Origin: Saccoglossus kowalevskii | Taxonomy: Eukaryota > Hemichordata > Enteropneusta > Harrimaniidae | Direction: 5' to 3' | NCBI RefSeq assembly: GCF_000003605.2 | Contig: NW_003152758.1 | Location: 86,712-150,711, forward strand | DNA: 64,000 bases | Part shown: piece after piece, positions 51,601 to 63,720 of the stretch | Layout of the letters: every line of letters starts with the position of its first letter | Numbering within the stretch: position 1 is the stretch's first letter | Notes under the pieces: generated by a model | What the model was told of the DNA's origin: nothing | Databases searched by the model: none | Seen by the model: only the letters and a program-made list of their open reading frames with translations | Program-made: the position numbers and the translations under genes

Positions 51601-54237
51601 ATGACATTGAACTTTAACATCGCTTTGTGATTTAAAACCAATTAAATATTTGCGTCTATGCAGATTTCAGTGTATTTTATGCAAAGATGTATGTTGTTGG
51701 GATAGCCCGGAAACAGTTGGCTGGGTAGCCAGTTGACGCGATGGAGTGGGTGCTTGTGTTTATTGCAGATATTCCAGGTAACATTGTATTTGCAGCAGTC
51801 GGGCCGCATACTCGATAGTTTACACAGGTTTCAATTACAACATACTGGGCAGTGGAGAATAGAAATAACAATTTGGACTGAAAGTAGTCCGGGCACTGAC
51901 GACTTGTATACAGTGAATCACGCACTGATGAATTAGTGCGTATCGCGCAAACTGGAAAACTGTCCACCAAACTCCGGAAATTGCATGTTTGATCTGTCAC
52001 CAAAACAACTTTTAGCCGCATATCAGTTCGAGTAAAAAAAAATCAAGATAAAACTACTGTAGACATATTTGTATTATTGTGTGATACATTATTTGGTAAA
52101 ATGAACGGTTACGGTTTTCCCGCCCATGGCCGAAATGCTCGGTAATGTTCGGATTTTACTTTACGTGGTGGCTCATAATATTTCACACATCAAAGGCTAC
52201 AAACAAAATATATTTCAAAATATTTTCGAGGGCATACATGCATAAAACAAATTCTCCCGAGTATGTATTTGCTTTGCCAAAATTTACTTACCCAAAGCGA
52301 GGGTAATATAGTACAATCTTTCTGTAACTTTGTTGAAAAAATCTCAAAACTACCCGTGCTTGCTGCGATTTGAGGGCACGGCACGGCCGACAATACTGAC
52401 TATTGTGACAATGTGGTCGGCTCCCTCAGCCGATATCAACCAAACTGTCATACAGTAGATGAAAACACGAGGTCTACGGTTCGTTCGAAAACAAATACGA
52501 GAAAAAGTAATCACGCGGCGCGCGAAACGGACAATTTTGAGGGACTGTGCGTGAACGCACTCAACATCCATTTGTGCAAGAATTGAATAAAAAGGCTAAT
52601 GCAGGCATCGATGCCAGACTCGTGATGGAAATAATATCCCCAGTTCTTGAAATGTGCCTAAAATATTTCGTAATGCTGTTTGCATTTTAGTCCGTGATAC
52701 TACGCCTGAATCCCTGGTGTGGGTTAAGAACGAAGTCTGCACTGAGTTGAAGAACCATATTGCTGAATGATTTGGTTTCACTTATTTTTCGATTGCGGTG
52801 AACTAAAATTCACCAACAGAAGGTATTATGGACTGCTGGATTTAACCCGACTCATTCTCTGGAGAACCCTAAGGGCATGTGTGCCATCTGACCCCCACTG
52901 TGAGTTATATGGGCAGTACGAACAATTTCTACCCGATACGGCATTCATTATAACACTGCCAGAGCTTGGTCTGGGCTGCTGTGTTTGCGACTTGTGTGAC
53001 GTGACTCAGCAGACAGATTGGTGAAACGTTGGTCGGACGGTAATTGAAAAAGAGAAAAGCCGGCTTAGTAGCGTTTGAAAGCCGACTTGGTGTACGGCCG
53101 GGTACTTAGCTCCTACGGAGTAATAGCATTTCGAATATGATATCCACACAATACCCAGACTTCGGGAACTGTTCACATTTTCATCCTCATCGTATGTTTT
53201 ATTTGGCGAGTGTTTTTTTTTTTTTTTTTGATGGATCGTGTTCTGGTCATTAAAATACGAATAACACCGTGAAATACTAGATTTCATTCCATGCAGAAAG
53301 CAGAAACCCCTTTTCCCCTCACATGAGCCACACAGGTAAAGCCTTGGACGATCGAATAACGAAGGACGTCAGACGGGTTAGTTTGTTCGTGCGTACTACA
53401 CTATCAACTAGAAATTTGCTCGGCATTTAATATCGTATGATCGATCATGACCCGTTTCCGATTACTTCCTCGTATTTTCGTTATCCAGTATATTTTAAAC
53501 TGTTTTCAATTGATAAATGACACGCAAAGACGTGCCATACGTCAACCAAACATCAACTAGGTGAAGTTTGGGGTGAAAAATCACCAAAATAAAAGCACTT
53601 TAGGTCGAAAACAAGTTTCCTCTCATTTCTGAGGGGAAATACACCATTTGTGGTTAAGCATTGAGTTTGAAGAACAGTCTTCGCAATATTTGTACTGGGT
53701 TTCTCTGTTGGTGTCATCATTTAAAAATAACAAACTTAAGGAGCTCTTCTTGTTCTTTATTTCCTCTACTCCTAGAGCAATTTGACATAACATATTTTGT
53801 CATTTATTCATATATTTCGATATTCAGGTTGATTTTATTTAAACAAGAAATAAACTAATAATAGTTTACATTATTTATTTCTCGATCAAATTTGGGTGCA
53901 ATTGGCGACACATCTATAGTATATGACGTATGTTGCTTGTATTGATTTGGTAACTGGGTCAAAGGTTAACTTGTATATATGGCCGCCTTTACCCCTCTAG
54001 AGTATTGCGAAATTCAAAATGGCGACATTGATTTCCCAAGAGTTTGTTTTGTGAGAGAACAAGTATCCCGTTTGCCAAAATGTCAAGAAAGCCGTGATTC
54101 AGATTTTAATTTATGTTATTTTTTATCGAGTAGCTTTTTGACTAAAACCCGAGCGTCAAAAAATAGTTGAGAATATCCCGAAATCGGGACAGAATACTTG
54201 CTGCACGGCCTATGTTTTAAATATTCTCGTAACCATG

Positions 54238-54287
54238 NNNNNNNNNNNNNNNNNNNNNNNNNNNNNNNNNNNNNNNNNNNNNNNNNN
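54238..54287. other. Assembly gap (50 N) in intron 3
   Basis: A run of exactly 50 N, probably nominal. The left flank contains short inverted repeats (GAGAATAT at about 54169 and ATATTCTC before the gap). The open frames crossing it are artefacts. Confidence 0.99.
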
Positions 54288-57200
54288 TCACTTGGATATG
54301 TCATTGTTGCTTCTCAGATCAATTAGGTTTAACGCAATGTTTTTTTTCTGGACACCCCTAAAAATAATGGAATATCTCCCAATCTCCGACTGTGTGGAGA
54401 TAACAAGTTACCGGGACGTTCGGTCTATTCAAATGCAGTGGGCCATGCCAAAGAATCATCATCTCTCGTGTCCACGAACTCAGAATTTGTAAAACGTTTA
54501 TTTTTATCGGACAAATGTGACTGAAAAAGGAGACTGCGTGAGATTGGAAGCATTCGGGTGTGTTAATTTGGAGCGGTTTTGTAACTCCGGATTCTGAAGG
54601 GTAATTGTAGATTGGTGTGAAACGTTCCTCTTACGTACGTGCTACAATTTAATTACGTGCGTTACAATTGATTGTATTTATATTATTTAAAAAAAGTTGT
54701 ATGTTAATATATTGATTGTCAGTACGTTTAACAACATTCCAATATTTTTGCTTCACTATTTTGCGAAAATTGTTGACTGGCCGTCAAAAAAGCTCTCCCC
54801 CTAGAGACTTAATCGGATTTACAGCGAATCTAATGGCGGTACAGGGTGGCACGCAGTCGCCATATCAGTTTAAATCATTCAAGGGATTTACGGCAACAAA
54901 GGGTTCGATTTGCCCTTATCGCTACCTTTGGGAACGCTGTACTATCTCAGATATTCAATCGCCCCGGCCGGCCCGACTACATTTTTGTAAATGGAGATCA
55001 TAGGACGAGTAAAATTACGCGTTTTAGTTATGCCTGTCCCAGAATGCATTCAAATTACCAATGGTGTTAATTTCAGGTTTTGTATACGTTGCGACTACAT
55101 TTTAATTAAAGAATCCACGTCGAGAAAAGTGTCATCATCATCATCGACAAAATGGCCTGGAGGTACTGTTTAATTAGAGCAGGAAACCTGGAAAGCTACC
55201 GAAGCTGGAATAATTGATCTTTGAAAATTAATGATCAATTAATTAGTATGTTTATCAATTATAATGAGTCGATCGTATTTTCGTACTCGGGCCAGTGCAC
55301 TGACAGATTAAACTGCGACTTTCTTGTTTAACTTGTTTTAATCGGCCTGTGACAAACATCTATCCACCTGCGCAGGTGCGTCTTTATCTGTTTGTAATCT
55401 TGCATAATTAGTATGAAACAACACCATGTGACTAGAGACAGATCACTCGCTGCTCAGTACTCTATGCTTTCAGCCGACCTACAGATATAAACAAAACATG
55501 AAGAGGCCTTTTTTTCTTTGCTTTGATGATAAAGGTCACAGTAACGAATGCGTGTGCACCGAACAATAGCGGCACAACAGAGGAGTCACGTGGTGCCAAT
55601 CAACGAGGAGTCATTTATTTTTTTAAATTGATTGAAACGAATGTGTGTCGTCGAGTGGAATTGCCCAGACGCGTCGCTGCGGGCGCCATACAAATGTGGC
55701 AGTGAACACAACATCCTCGTTGTCGGCAGCGTGAAACTGGGAAGCTTGAGATGGTGGTCATTAGAGAAAGGGAACTATATAAATGGAATATGTCGTAATA
55801 GCAATGTTACTCCACATCTGCAGCCATATTACATAACAATGTATTGATACATAAGTAGTATGTGAAGTTCAAATTTATTTAAAAATATAGATTTACAGCT
55901 CTCATTGGCAGTATACGTTGTGGTTAAAGTAGAAGAATACTTATAGTTGGTCATGAATCGCATGACAATGTTCAGTGGTTTATCATGTCAAATCATAAAG
56001 CCATTGTCCAATGATACCATAACATTGAGTTGTTGCAGTGACGTATTTTGAGAAACTTGTTTTAAGATTCTTATAAAAAAAATACATTGAAACAATTGCA
56101 TTTTTGAGACTTTTTTTTTAAAACATAGATTTTTGAAATAATTCAGGACAACAACAAGTACCCCAACAGTCCTATTTTTCAGCCTATGTCACCAGCCTAC
56201 AATATGAGATATGATATAATATATCTGACAAAGGAATCTATGGTAAACGCGTTATAATACTGATACAATGACCAATGTTCACTGAAATACAATCGCCATA
56301 TTCTCGAAAATTAGGCTGGTAACCCCAAACTTTTTTTGTAAGTCAATATCCTTATATTTCTCAAGATGATAATTTATTGCAAAATGAATAAATTCTGGGT
56401 ATTCGCATTTATGAGTAGGCTTCTATCTTAAGGCGACGTTATAATCGTTTGCCCGAACAATGCCGAATGTAGCAGCTTCGGGTACTTCCGGTTTGCATAT
56501 TTTTAGGTGAATCATTCTTCCAGTAATTTTGGAACAGTAATCGTCTGACAGTACCAATCGTAATAGTAATGGTACACAATCTTTTACATATCTGAATAAT
56601 GTCCAGTGTGTCAGCTTCAGGTTACTTTTCGTATTTCTTTTTTTACAGAATCTTTATTGATATTGAACGTCTACCAAGTATACTAACAATTTGATCCGTA
56701 CATGAAAGTATGAATGAATCTTAGAAAGTACATGAATCTTAGATGCGAAATGATTTGTGAATACATGAATGACAAAATAGTTTTCGACTGGATTGAGAAA
56801 TATCGCCCTCTGTCCAGTCAGAAGCTTCGTGTGTCACACATATTTATATAATTCATAGCGGCAAATTCTACGCTCAGTGTTGCGTCCCATGATCACCAGC
56901 ACGCGGCACATTCAATAACTCGATCCTTCAACATCATCCATAGTCACGCACCCTCACTCTTGTCGTCGTGATGGAAACGCATCCAATGACTAGAACAGTC
57001 CGTGACTTCTCGTCGATATAAAGCAAGTTTTTTGTGTGTGTGACGTCAGTCGTCTACAAAATCTCGAATGCAACCAAACTGCTATCGCGGCGGCAGAGAT
57101 GCTATCATAGAGACACTGCCCTGGTAGAGGCGATGCGTATATGTGGAGACATGTACATTATATTCCACGTAGCATTGTGGTTCTCTTTCCTCGACAAAAC

Positions 57201-57571
57201 TTAGGTACAGCATTTTACACATTCTCTATATTTTTTCTGTAATGTCAGTGAAAAATTTAAACCAAATGAACTAAATTTGCCATTGCCTACTTGTCTTGAT
57301 CATTTTTATATGAAACTAAAATATAGAAAAAAAGTAAAAGTAGATTTATTTTATGAAAGGTAAGGAAAACTCGTCCCTAATTACATGTACATTGTATAAC
57401 CAAAATGGTATTGTATATGTGTCGTGGGGCCCAATTCGAACGCGTGACTGCAACGCTTTTATGGGATATTTTTAACTTTGAGGCATATCGTCTACTTTTT
57501 TGCTGTTTGCAGTCATATTTTTCATTTGTGTTGTGTTTTAAGGTTGTAAATATTGTAGGTCCGCTCACAGT

Positions 57572-57931
57572 TTGAATCCGATAAAGGTGTGCAGATTGCA
57601 TTTGACATGCTCGCGGCTGCCCCTACTTCAAAATCGTAGCAGCTTCCTGTCGCCACTACTGTTATTCCCTGTGGCCCTACTACCAGTCCAGACAAGATGG
57701 TGCCAATATGACCTCGACACTCCGGTATGCACCTGTTGCTTGCCGTTTAACCCCCGAATCACCTGGGCCGAAGCAGCAAATGAACCCGCAGAAGTGACAT
57801 TAAAACAGCAGCGTGTTTCAGTCCCATTCAGCCCAGTAATTATACCTGATTTTCAGGTTCCTGCCGGCCGATTCTGTGCATACTGCCCTCAACGGTATTC
57901 TTTCGGGCGCCCTTACAGAATGCGACAATAA
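57572..57931 (+). other. GC-richer island with long overlapping open frames, unassigned
   Basis: This island is visibly richer in G and C than its surroundings, and two + strand frames stay open for long stretches, one of them for 120 codons. It contains an acceptor-like TGATTTTCAG near 57857 and a GTGAGA near 57931. I looked for a NOL4 exon in it and found no family motif. It may be an unrecognised exon, a repeat fragment or chance. Confidence 0.15.
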
Positions 57932-58428
57932 GTGAGACAGGAGCGAGCCCCACGCGTAGGGGATGTTTTCTCTTGGTGCGTTTTTCACGACAACATACGT
58001 TACTATTCCAGGATATGGTACAATACGCGGTAAAATACGTCAAGATATTATTATTGATTATTGTATTCAGCACTGCAGCATGCACCGATCACCATGCCTT
58101 CTCTCCATTACTAGGAACTGAACCGACCAATATATTTGATTTGTGTAGTTACCGTGTAACCGTGCTGTTTCAAGTGTAACGACCACACTTATAGTCGCCA
58201 TCTTATAACTTTCACGAGACAGAAGCCCATTTTATGTTGGGAGTGCAGCAGAAAAACAAAACTTCTTTGTTTTGTTTTTAGCGTTTTTATCGCGCCATCA
58301 CGTTTTGGGGGAATGTATACGTATTTAGAGAAAGGCACTTGTCCAAATGAGTATGGACAATTTCAATTTTGATTGAAAAGTATAGACACAGTGTACACTA
58401 TACAGAGCCTGAGTTTCGAGTATAATTC

Positions 58429-58448
58429 ATATATATATATATATATAT
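58429..58448. repeat. AT dinucleotide repeat
   Basis: A perfect AT tract in intron 3. Confidence 0.95.
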
Positions 58449-59344
58449 TCTTTTAAATTTCTCCAAAATATTTTACATATTGAAGGGAAATAAGATATAA
58501 CTCGAAAATAGCATGAAGCGCGTTTATGACACGCCCGGACTAGCCGGGATTTTCATCAACAGCGCCACCTCGCGCACAATACTATAAATGATTAACGCAT
58601 CTGCCGTAAATGGCGCTGTGTATATTTACGTTGCACATTGTTGTATTGTTCACGGCACAACGAACACAGATGTTTCTGTTATACTTCTAAAAAAAAAAAT
58701 GCTATTCATCGGTTTGGCTCTATTCACATATGATCTTATGAATATTTATGATGTGGTTGATGGATATTCACAATGCCGACTCGAATGGGTATTCCTTGTC
58801 ACGTAGCAGTGAAGCCCGTCATCGGCATCTGCGCTCATTTAAATCACAAAAGGCACGTAAACGCATCGATTTATTCGCGCAAATATTTGCCTTGTATAAA
58901 TTCGTTTCATTCCAAGAAGCGTGTATGTTTACAGCGCGCCTGCGCGAGCGTCTCGTCACTATGACAGCAGTCACTCCTGACTAGTACATTTGGACGCTTT
59001 ACATGCCCCCATGCTGTCTCTCAACTTGTATAACATCCACGTTGTATTATTAGAGGTGACAATATTTAATGATACACAATTAACAACTTATTTATCACAA
59101 AGATGCCAACAAGTTACGGGACAAAATTAATATGTACAAAACGGTCAATAAATACAACTCTTAACCTCACAATCATGCCACTGAAGAACATTCCACGTCC
59201 TACGCAAATAAATGTCATCCGCGGTGAGATGAAGGTAGGCGACAAATATGCTGCCTGTTATCGGTGAATATAGGAATCCAGTTCATATCTAAGAATACAG
59301 AAAGAAAGACCTAGCCAGACTCTGATCGCTGACAAACCTTAGAG

Positions 59345-59596
59345 GCAAATGGCCGCCGAGATCTCGTTGAAAGTGAGAGGTCAACGAGACTTGTTTTTGA
59401 TCTTGAAATAGTGCTCCATTATATCTCACCATCGTGTCCGCTGTTCCAAATACCATAGTTACATTCCGGGACTACATAGATAAGGGGAAAGCGAGCGCGA
59501 TGAAAGAAGAGAATGGAATTGAACACATGTACTATTGGCGAGGCAAAGACACGTCTAGTGGCTCTCGCTCTAAACGAGATCTCGGTGGCAATTCGC
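59345..59596. mobile_element. Long inverted-repeat element (about 250 bp)
   Basis: The left arm 59345 to about 59403 and the right arm about 59540-59596 are inverted copies of about 57-60 bp. The core CCGCCGAGATCTCGTT pairs with AACGAGATCTCGGTGG (15 of 16), and similarity continues inward through GAGAG, AGAC, TGT and TTTG words. A TTA-type word flanks both ends (59339 and 59599). This fits a foldback-like or MITE element. There is no coding capacity and no second copy in the window. Transcribed with the host gene, it would form a long RNA hairpin. Confidence 0.6.
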
Positions 59597-60223
59597 GATT
59601 AATGTATATGCATCAACACCAATGAGGGTTGGAAACCCATCTCTTAAACGTAGTGAAAATATCTACAATATTGAATCTGTAAATAAGTATTTCCGTGTGT
59701 GCGATAGCGAGGGGGTTTCAATATAATAATATATAAAAAAATGAAATATGCGAGCCAAAGATATACAGAAATAAAACGTTGTAAATAATGACAAATAACA
59801 TGTCAACGTTGTTAACAGGACTCGAAGGTTGTTAAAATAAAACAACCTTTCAAGGAAGATTAATCAGACAATGTATAGAAAGAGGAACAATGTCAACCCA
59901 GGATGGCAAATAGGAGTCTGACAAATATAATTCGAACCTGATTTTTTTTCAGTTCAAATCGTTCAGACAACTTAATCGGACTGTCCATACTGCCCCAATC
60001 ATGTTAATGCTAAGTTCAAAGAACGAATGCGTGGGAAAATAATCATCGTTAGCAAATCAATTGGCCAACCATTTTTTCAACACGTAATTTGGTGAATTTC
60101 GACCATTTCAATGCATTTTTCCCTAATATAAAATGCCAATATAACGTGATTTTATTATCACCGAGTTGAAGTCAGTGGAGCAAACTGTGATCAGTATATT
60201 TAGGATTTATTCACGTTCCTATT

Positions 60224-60250
60224 TTACAACGGGGGCCTACTACCTGCGCA
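60224..60250. mobile_element. Degenerate solo end resembling MITE family A
   Basis: TTACAACGGGGGCCTACTAC then CTGCGCA resembles the family A inverted repeat with several changes. No matching right end is clear. It may be a remnant or a chance match. Confidence 0.3.
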
Positions 60251-61423
60251 CTGCCAAAACGTTTATGTTTTAAAGGGGACTGCGTGCGGATTATTTAATC
60301 TGACTGCTATTATCGCTCCACTAAAGCCGATCAGCTGCATACGCAGCGGTTGAAATGTCACACTCGCTGCACGCTCGGGTCATTTTTGGTTGACAAACGA
60401 GTACACTTTGAGTTTTTAACGCAAAATGTTCTATTTTATGGCGATGCCTCGCAGCCCGTGAGGTTAATTTGGCATTTATACAGGCGTTATGATGGATCAC
60501 ATATCACAATGATGACAAATCTCCCGAAATAGCTTTACCACGCGTAAGTGACGGGCAGGTCTGGACTAGTGACACGAGATTACATGGTAGCTTAGGAAAC
60601 ATTTGATGGCTGTATTTTGTGCGCTCGATTACTGGTGAAGTACCTAGAATCATGGGGGTAAAAAAAAAGACCTCCATGCTAGAATCAACGTAATATACGG
60701 TACGTGTCTGCAGCTTCACCAATTCGCCACGGTAACCGTGACAGTGTTACCTGTGGTGGAAAGCCTGGACAATATAATAGGAGGCGATGGGATCGTGACA
60801 GAGTTCATTGCCGTACGATTCTATAAAACAATCAATGGAACTGTGTGTATCCCTCCATACGGATACCATGTCTATTTGGAATGTACACGTATATTGCGTT
60901 AACCCGCACCCCTTGAATTGAATGTACGTCACAGTGCGGCGGGCACTGTTCACTTACATGTGTATTGAGGGTCCCTATTTAGTCGACTTGTCATTCAATA
61001 GTTTTATTTTTAAACCATGGAGCTTAAACCATAAATGTTTTGGTGCGTATTAAATTTATTTGATAAATTTGAATTTCAAATCAAATGATAGCATTCAGAT
61101 CGATGAAAGACAATATCGGCGGCAGTTGACGTTTTGGTTGATTGAACACCGTCGAAAGCTTGATGAGATGGCCTAGTCCTCTTGTCAGGCTGTGTGGCTA
61201 TAAGTCGACACTGTTCATTCCTGTTATAGTTTGCAAATAAATGGTAATAATTTGCAAATACGAATTCGACTTGAACGCAGCTCATTCGCACAGTACCAAT
61301 TTTGCTTGACAATGATAGGTGTGGCGGTGACGTAGTAACTATGACAACTTGAAATTTAGTCAATTGATATTGTTATTATAAACTTAGCCTGTGCACAACT
61401 CCAGTCAAGAAACATGGTCACGT

Positions 61424-61440
61424 GATTGATTGATTGATTG
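61424..61440. repeat. GATT tetranucleotide repeat
   Basis: Four perfect units directly after a TCACGTGA site in intron 3. Confidence 0.9.
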
Positions 61441-61637
61441 TCTTCCTCCCCGCGCGCATTGTGCAGACAGTTACAATATTGGGTTATACTCTGTGTAATA
61501 TACGGTGCGTTTTTGTTTCCATAGTTACTCGTGTATTAATTGGGGATAATTACAACAATGTGAACAATTCTGGCGGGAGGATCCGACTTCACAGTGCCAG
61601 TGAGGCCGCCATTCCTGGGTCCGGCGTCTACTTAGAC

Positions 61638-61796
61638 TTAAAACGGGAGGGTCGTCACCCGCGCACGGAATTGAGTCCCAAGCGACGATAACAACACACA
61701 CAAAAATGCAAAGGCTCATGGACAGACGCTTGTTTGTTAACAATGACACGCTATCGCCATCTGACGCATGCGCAGGTGACGACTCCCCCGCTTTAA
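61638..61796. mobile_element. TTAA-bounded MITE, family A, complete copy (159 bp)
   Basis: TTAA at 61638 and 61793. The left end AACGGGAGGGTCGTCACC and right end GGTGACGACTCCCCCGCTTT are inverted repeats of about 28 bp. The body is closely related to the 13315 copy in the same orientation. It lies in intron 3 of the NOL4-family gene. Confidence 0.87.
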
Positions 61797-62787
61797 ACTT
61801 GTGAGCACCACTACGTTGTCAAAAACGAAGTCGGTCATACGATGTTTCGATCGTTATAATTCCCGAAATAACAATCTACAAAAAACTTTCTCCGGAATGT
61901 TACCTTGGCCATTTTGTAAAACCGTTGCCATGACGAAAATTGATGGATGTGATAAAAAAGTTTCAGTTATAAGGTGAATTATTTGAGAGGATATCTTAAT
62001 TATTTACGTCTCACGGTCTATTAGTAAACAATAATTAATTCATATCATATGGACAGCGGGAATTGACAATCTAAGGCGACAAATAGAGCAGTTAATCCCG
62101 AATCCCATTTGCTCTCTGGTTGTCATGATGATATTGACATCGTAAGACGGTCATGATTCACTCCATATTTAATCTGGTAAATAAAACGGCACATTTAACA
62201 TGGATAAATTATACGCAAACTGCTGTACTATATTTTATTTTAGAAATCATAACATGATAAGACGGTAAAACCCAGCCAGCAAGATAAACAGATTACCTAT
62301 AGTTACATGTGTATTGTACACTATGTTATGGATTGACACAATGGACAACACATCGTCTAAATGAAATAATCACAATGACTTTCACCTTGGAGATCAAGAC
62401 ATTTTGAATGCGCTCACTCATCTCTACCTTAGCTTGTCGCGAAATTGTATCGATTGATATACAGTTTCTTTATACAAGATGCCGACTATTTTTAACGGAT
62501 TTACATTAATAGCGATGGCGTTCCGCCAGCGAACAATAAAGTAAAAAAACAAGATATTTCTATCTACCCGTGTACCTCGCAATCGACGCCGATGTCTTTA
62601 CTCTTGATATCATGTTTAAAATGGCGATTTTGAAAATTTGAAAACTGGTGAGTATGCTATATAAAACTAGGCTGTTGCAAAAATACCCCCTACGGCTAAT
62701 TATGCATTGGTGCCAGGCCAGCATCGAATGATACTAGGTGCACCGTGGCGATCAAAAAGTCACTGCATGGGACCATACAGAAATGTC

Positions 62788-62920
62788 TTAAAGGACGGTG
62801 GTTGTCGTGCCGCGTCCTGTTCGATGTGGGACTCATAGCGACGTATACAACGCGTGTAAAATATACTGGTTATTTACGTGAAAATCGAACACGCGCTGCG
62901 CGACGACCACCGCGCTTTAA
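62788..62920. mobile_element. TTAA-bounded MITE, family B (133 bp)
   Basis: TTAA at 62788 and 62917. The left arm AAGGACGGTGGTTGTCGTGC and the right arm GCGCGACGACCACCGCGCTT are imperfect inverted repeats. The interior is AT-richer and unrelated to family A, although the tips (TTAAAGCGnGGnGGTCGTC) look related. It is non-coding and lies in intron 3. Confidence 0.75.
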
Positions 62921-63524
62921 TATTGATGAGATATAGTTGCACCCACTCCCTGCAGTCGTCTGTGCATATACGCAGATGCTTTTTCAACCAATCCCTTTTT
63001 GAGAATATCAACTCTCAGCAACCGATTCGTTTTTATTGTTCCGTACACCCGGATATTCACTGTTCACATAAAAAGAGAATTATTCTCTAGCGGGAAACTA
63101 TACATCAGACGACACCTGCAACTAACTCCACCCGGCCCCACTAACCGACTGTGTCACTGACACACTGTGACAAGATACTCTGACAGCTGCCACGGAAATC
63201 TGTTGTCGGGTATTTGTTCGCAGTCCAGCGTTGTTGGTTTGGTAATTCGTGCCATGATATCAAAATGACTCTTGGGATACAGGTGAACAAAATTATGGTC
63301 GCCGTTCTTCAAATCCTAAATTCCTTTTTCCCCCAAAGCCAAACATGACGTCATATTTTGAGCAAGATTAATAGTGCAGAGTTAAGAGGGTCAAATGTAC
63401 CTTTGCGTTATGCTTCGTGAAATATGCAACTACTTCACGTGTTTTTACAATTGTCGGAACCGTTCCGCTTTAGTTGACTGATAATATCATGGCCAAACCA
63501 AGTGGGCCCTTAAGACTACAGAGA

Positions 63525-63720
63525 CAGTGGTGGCGGCTCGAAAAAAAATTGGGGTGGCGTCGCCCCTCCAAAATCAAAATGCAGGGAATAACGTTTCAGA
63601 AGCTCTAGATTTCAACATTTTTAAATGGGAGAATGCCCCCGGACCCCTTAGTAAGGTGGGCAGATCTCGCCTCTCCATGTAAAATGTCATGCCTCTGAGA
63701 GACACTTTTGGCACTGGCAA
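63525..63720. mobile_element. Possible hAT-type DNA transposon fragment
   Basis: It starts CAGTGGTGGCGGCTCG, like the CAGTGGCGG ends of many hAT elements, followed by a low-complexity GGGGTGGCGTCGCCCC hairpin and an AATGCCCCCGGACCCCTTAG word that is common in dispersed repeats of marine invertebrates (from memory). No opposite end was found, so the right limit is arbitrary. There is no transposase frame. Confidence 0.35.

Noticed and set aside
57415-57450. tRNA T-arm-like GTTCGAATT on the minus strand.
   Set aside because: No acceptor stem, D arm or A box fits at the right distance.
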